Part shown: one piece after another, positions 62,537 through 64,000 of the stretch
Numbering within the stretch: position 1 is the stretch's first letter
How the letters are laid out: each line of letters starts with the position of its first letter
Made by a program: the position numbers and the translations under genes
The notes under the pieces: generated by a model
Told to the model about the DNA's origin: nothing
What the model saw: only the letters and a program-made list of their open reading frames with translations
Database searches by the model: none
NCBI RefSeq assembly: GCF_023684385.1
Contig: NZ_JAGSOJ010000003.1
Location: 124,001 to 188,000 of the forward strand
Direction of reading: 5' to 3'
DNA: 64,000 nucleotides
Source: Oceanirhabdus seepicola
Lineage (GTDB): Bacteria > Bacillota > Clostridia > Clostridiales > Clostridiaceae

Positions 62537-62650
62537 GCGTTTGCTTTTTCGTTGAAAAGTGTAAGCGCTAATTGTGTTGCTTACGCTGCTATGTGATGGT
62601 TAATAAGAAATGTCACTGCCGGTGTATAGCACGGGCAGTTTTTATTTTAT
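62533..62650 (+). promoter_or_regulatory. Histidine leader-peptide attenuator of hisS
   Basis: Terminator ACTGCC/GGCAGT (62615-62639) plus T tract. Competing pairs upstream: segment A, GTAAGCG (62533, overlapping the leader stop), or B, GTGTAAGCG (62559), with C, TGCTTACGC (62578). TGCTATGTG (62587-62595) can pair with TGTATAGCA (62623-62631) in the terminator loop as a possible antiterminator. The exact switch is not fully resolved. Confidence 0.75.
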
Positions 62651-62685
62651 ACGAAAAAAATTTGAATATTATAAGGAGGACAACA

Positions 62686-63948
62686 ATGAAAGTAAATACG
62701 AATCCAGTTAGAGGAACTAGAGATTTCCTTCCAGCAGATGTGGAACTAAGAGATTATGTTAGAGAGACAATTTTAGGGGTATATAAGAAACATGGGTTTA
62801 CTAGAATTGAAACACCAGCACTTGAAAATAGTCAGATCTTGATGGGAAGTGAAGGGGGAGAAAACCTTAAACTTATATATAAAATCCTAAAAAGGGGAGA
62901 AAAGCTAAACCTTACTAAGGAAAATCTTCAAGAGAAGGACTTAGTTGATATGGGATTACGTTATGATTTAACACTTCCATTAAGTAGATTCTATGCAAAT
63001 AATCAAGCTAATCTTCCGGCTCAGTTTAAGAGTGTACAAATAGGTGAGGTTTATAGAGCAGAGAGACCTCAAAAGGGAAGATTCCGTTCTTTCATACAAT
63101 GTGATATTGATATTATCGGAGACGATTCTTATGGAGCTGAACTTGATCTTATATCAACAACAGCTGAGGCATTATCAAAACTTTCATTTAAAGGTTTCAA
63201 AATAAGAGTTAATGATAGAAGAGTGCTAAGAGCTATGATTGTAGGTGCAGGATTCCCAAGTGAGAAGGTTGGAAGTATATGCATAACTATCGATAAGCTT
63301 GATAAGATAGGAATGGATGGCGTTAAGAATGAACTTATTAAGAATGAATACAGTGAAGAAGTAATAAATAAGTTCATTAATTCACTTGAACAGTTATCTA
63401 AAGAAGGATTTGATCTTGAAGAACTCAAATCTATAGGTGTTGAGGAAGAAGTTATTGCTTCACTAAAAGCTGTTATTTCAGTTGTATCATCACAAAATGG
63501 TGATTTTTCAATTGTATTTGATCCATCGTTAGTAAGAGGAATGGGTTATTATACTGGTATGATTTTTGAGATTGAATATAGTGACTTTGGAGTATCTATC
63601 GCAGGAGGCGGAAGATATGACACGATGATAGGGAGATTCATGAAGAATGATGTTCCAGCTGTTGGATTTTCAATAGGATTTGAGAGAATCATTGCTATAT
63701 TACAAGAGAAGAACTTTGAGATACCTTTTAAAGAAGACAAAACAGCTTTATTATATGAGCTTAAAAATGATGAACTGCTTAAAGTATTCTCATATGCTGA
63801 CACTTTAAGAGAAAAAGGAATGGCTGTATCACTTATTCAGAAACAAAAGAAATTAGGTAAACAGATCAATAGATTAGGGGAAGAAGGATTTAAATCATTT
63901 GCAGTATATAGAGAAAATGAAGAAGAAATTGAGATAAAAGATATCTAA
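62686..63948 (+). CDS. hisS: Histidyl-tRNA synthetase
   Basis: Charges tRNA-His. 420 residues. Class II motifs: motif 1 region near RGTRDFLPAD (~9), motif 2 YRAERPQKGRFRSF (~120), His-binding GMGYYTGMIFEIEY (~285), motif 3 GGGRYDTMIGRF (~305). C-terminal anticodon-binding domain to the end, so not the short HisZ subunit. Start at ATG 62686 behind AAGGAGG. Controlled by the His leader upstream; terminator follows. Confidence 0.94.
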   Translation: MKVNTNPVRGTRDFLPADVELRDYVRETILGVYKKHGFTRIETPALENSQILMGSEGGENLKLIYKILKRGEKLNLTKENLQEKDLVDMGLRYDLTLPLSRFYANNQANLPAQFKSVQIGEVYRAERPQKGRFRSFIQCDIDIIGDDSYGAELDLISTTAEALSKLSFKGFKIRVNDRRVLRAMIVGAGFPSEKVGSICITIDKLDKIGMDGVKNELIKNEYSEEVINKFINSLEQLSKEGFDLEELKSIGVEEEVIASLKAVISVVSSQNGDFSIVFDPSLVRGMGYYTGMIFEIEYSDFGVSIAGGGRYDTMIGRFMKNDVPAVGFSIGFERIIAILQEKNFEIPFKEDKTALLYELKNDELLKVFSYADTLREKGMAVSLIQKQKKLGKQINRLGEEGFKSFAVYRENEEEIEIKDI

Positions 63949-63957
63949 TAATAGCAG

Positions 63958-63992
63958 AAAAACAGGCTCTCATAAAGGAGCCTGTTTTATTA
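63958..63992 (+). terminator. Intrinsic terminator of hisS
   Basis: AAAACAGGCTC/GAGCCTGTTTT. Confidence 0.9.
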
Positions 63993-64000
63993 TATAATAG

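Noticed and set aside
62572..62685. N-terminal extension of hisS to 62572
   Set aside because: The extension runs through the attenuator hairpins and terminator and has no ribosome site, while ATG 62686 has AAGGAGG at ideal spacing.
1..64000. CRISPR array, rRNA or prophage
   Set aside because: No regularly spaced repeats with unique spacers, no rRNA signatures and no phage structural genes were seen; the amidase at 9266 alone does not establish a prophage.

Overview
The window is AT-rich, with AGA-dominated arginine codons, strong GGAGG-type ribosome binding sites, a T-box, 4Fe-4S enzymes (a four-subunit 2-oxoacid:ferredoxin oxidoreductase, a hybrid cluster protein) and intrinsic terminators after most genes. 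This points to an anaerobic low-GC Firmicute, most likely a Clostridium. It reads as chromosome: mostly housekeeping and transport genes, mainly on the plus strand, in short operons. I see no CRISPR array, no rRNA and no intact transposase. All calls come from reading the sequence; no database search was run.

Layout. 0-9 kb: deoD, signal peptidase, an unusual potassium channel, a MATE pump, one tRNA-Pro(GGG), HAD phosphatase, beta-helix protein. 9-15 kb: amidase/glucosaminidase, two-component system, orphan hydrogenase-maturation protease, DegV, WG-repeat protein. 15-23 kb: heterodimeric ABC exporter, sodium:alanine symporter, flavodoxin, proC. 23-31 kb: porCDAB, GntR-ABC operon, aldehyde dehydrogenase. 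31-40 kb: radical SAM, AcuB-like CBS/ACT protein, hcp, ferredoxin-type oxidoreductase, phosphatase, exporter, LNS2/HAD protein, chemoreceptor. 40-47 kb: membrane-bound MutS-like ATPase, several uncharacterised proteins (one with a PD-(D/E)XK signature), S1-domain protein. 47-64 kb: metG, cysS and hisS separated by small genes, an esterase/GNAT/M29 peptidase cluster and plsY.

The most striking content is RNA-level control. metG has a T-box whose specifier reads AUG. cysS is preceded by a 27-residue leader peptide with five consecutive Cys codons, and its last codons can form an antiterminator competing with an intrinsic terminator. hisS is preceded by an 18-codon leader with six consecutive His codons followed by a terminator. 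A third leader ORF (21 residues) precedes an HTH gene at 59689; its 3' end can pair with either of two downstream segments, one of which can also pair next to the gene's ribosome binding site. So three aminoacyl-tRNA synthetase genes within 16 kb use two different ways to sense charging, and ribosome-mediated leader-peptide attenuation, unusual in this phylum, appears at least twice.

Four kinds of dispersed element add to this: (i) a ~120-bp MITE-like repeat with CAGGCGTTGAAAAAGCC ends (five copies, some truncated); (ii) a ~230-bp composite with a highly structured 3' half, present twice and showing a compensatory base change; (iii) an AT-rich inverted-repeat element that in four complete cases sits in one orientation between a promoter and the ribosome binding site of the next gene; (iv) a probable IS200/IS605-type remnant after cysS.
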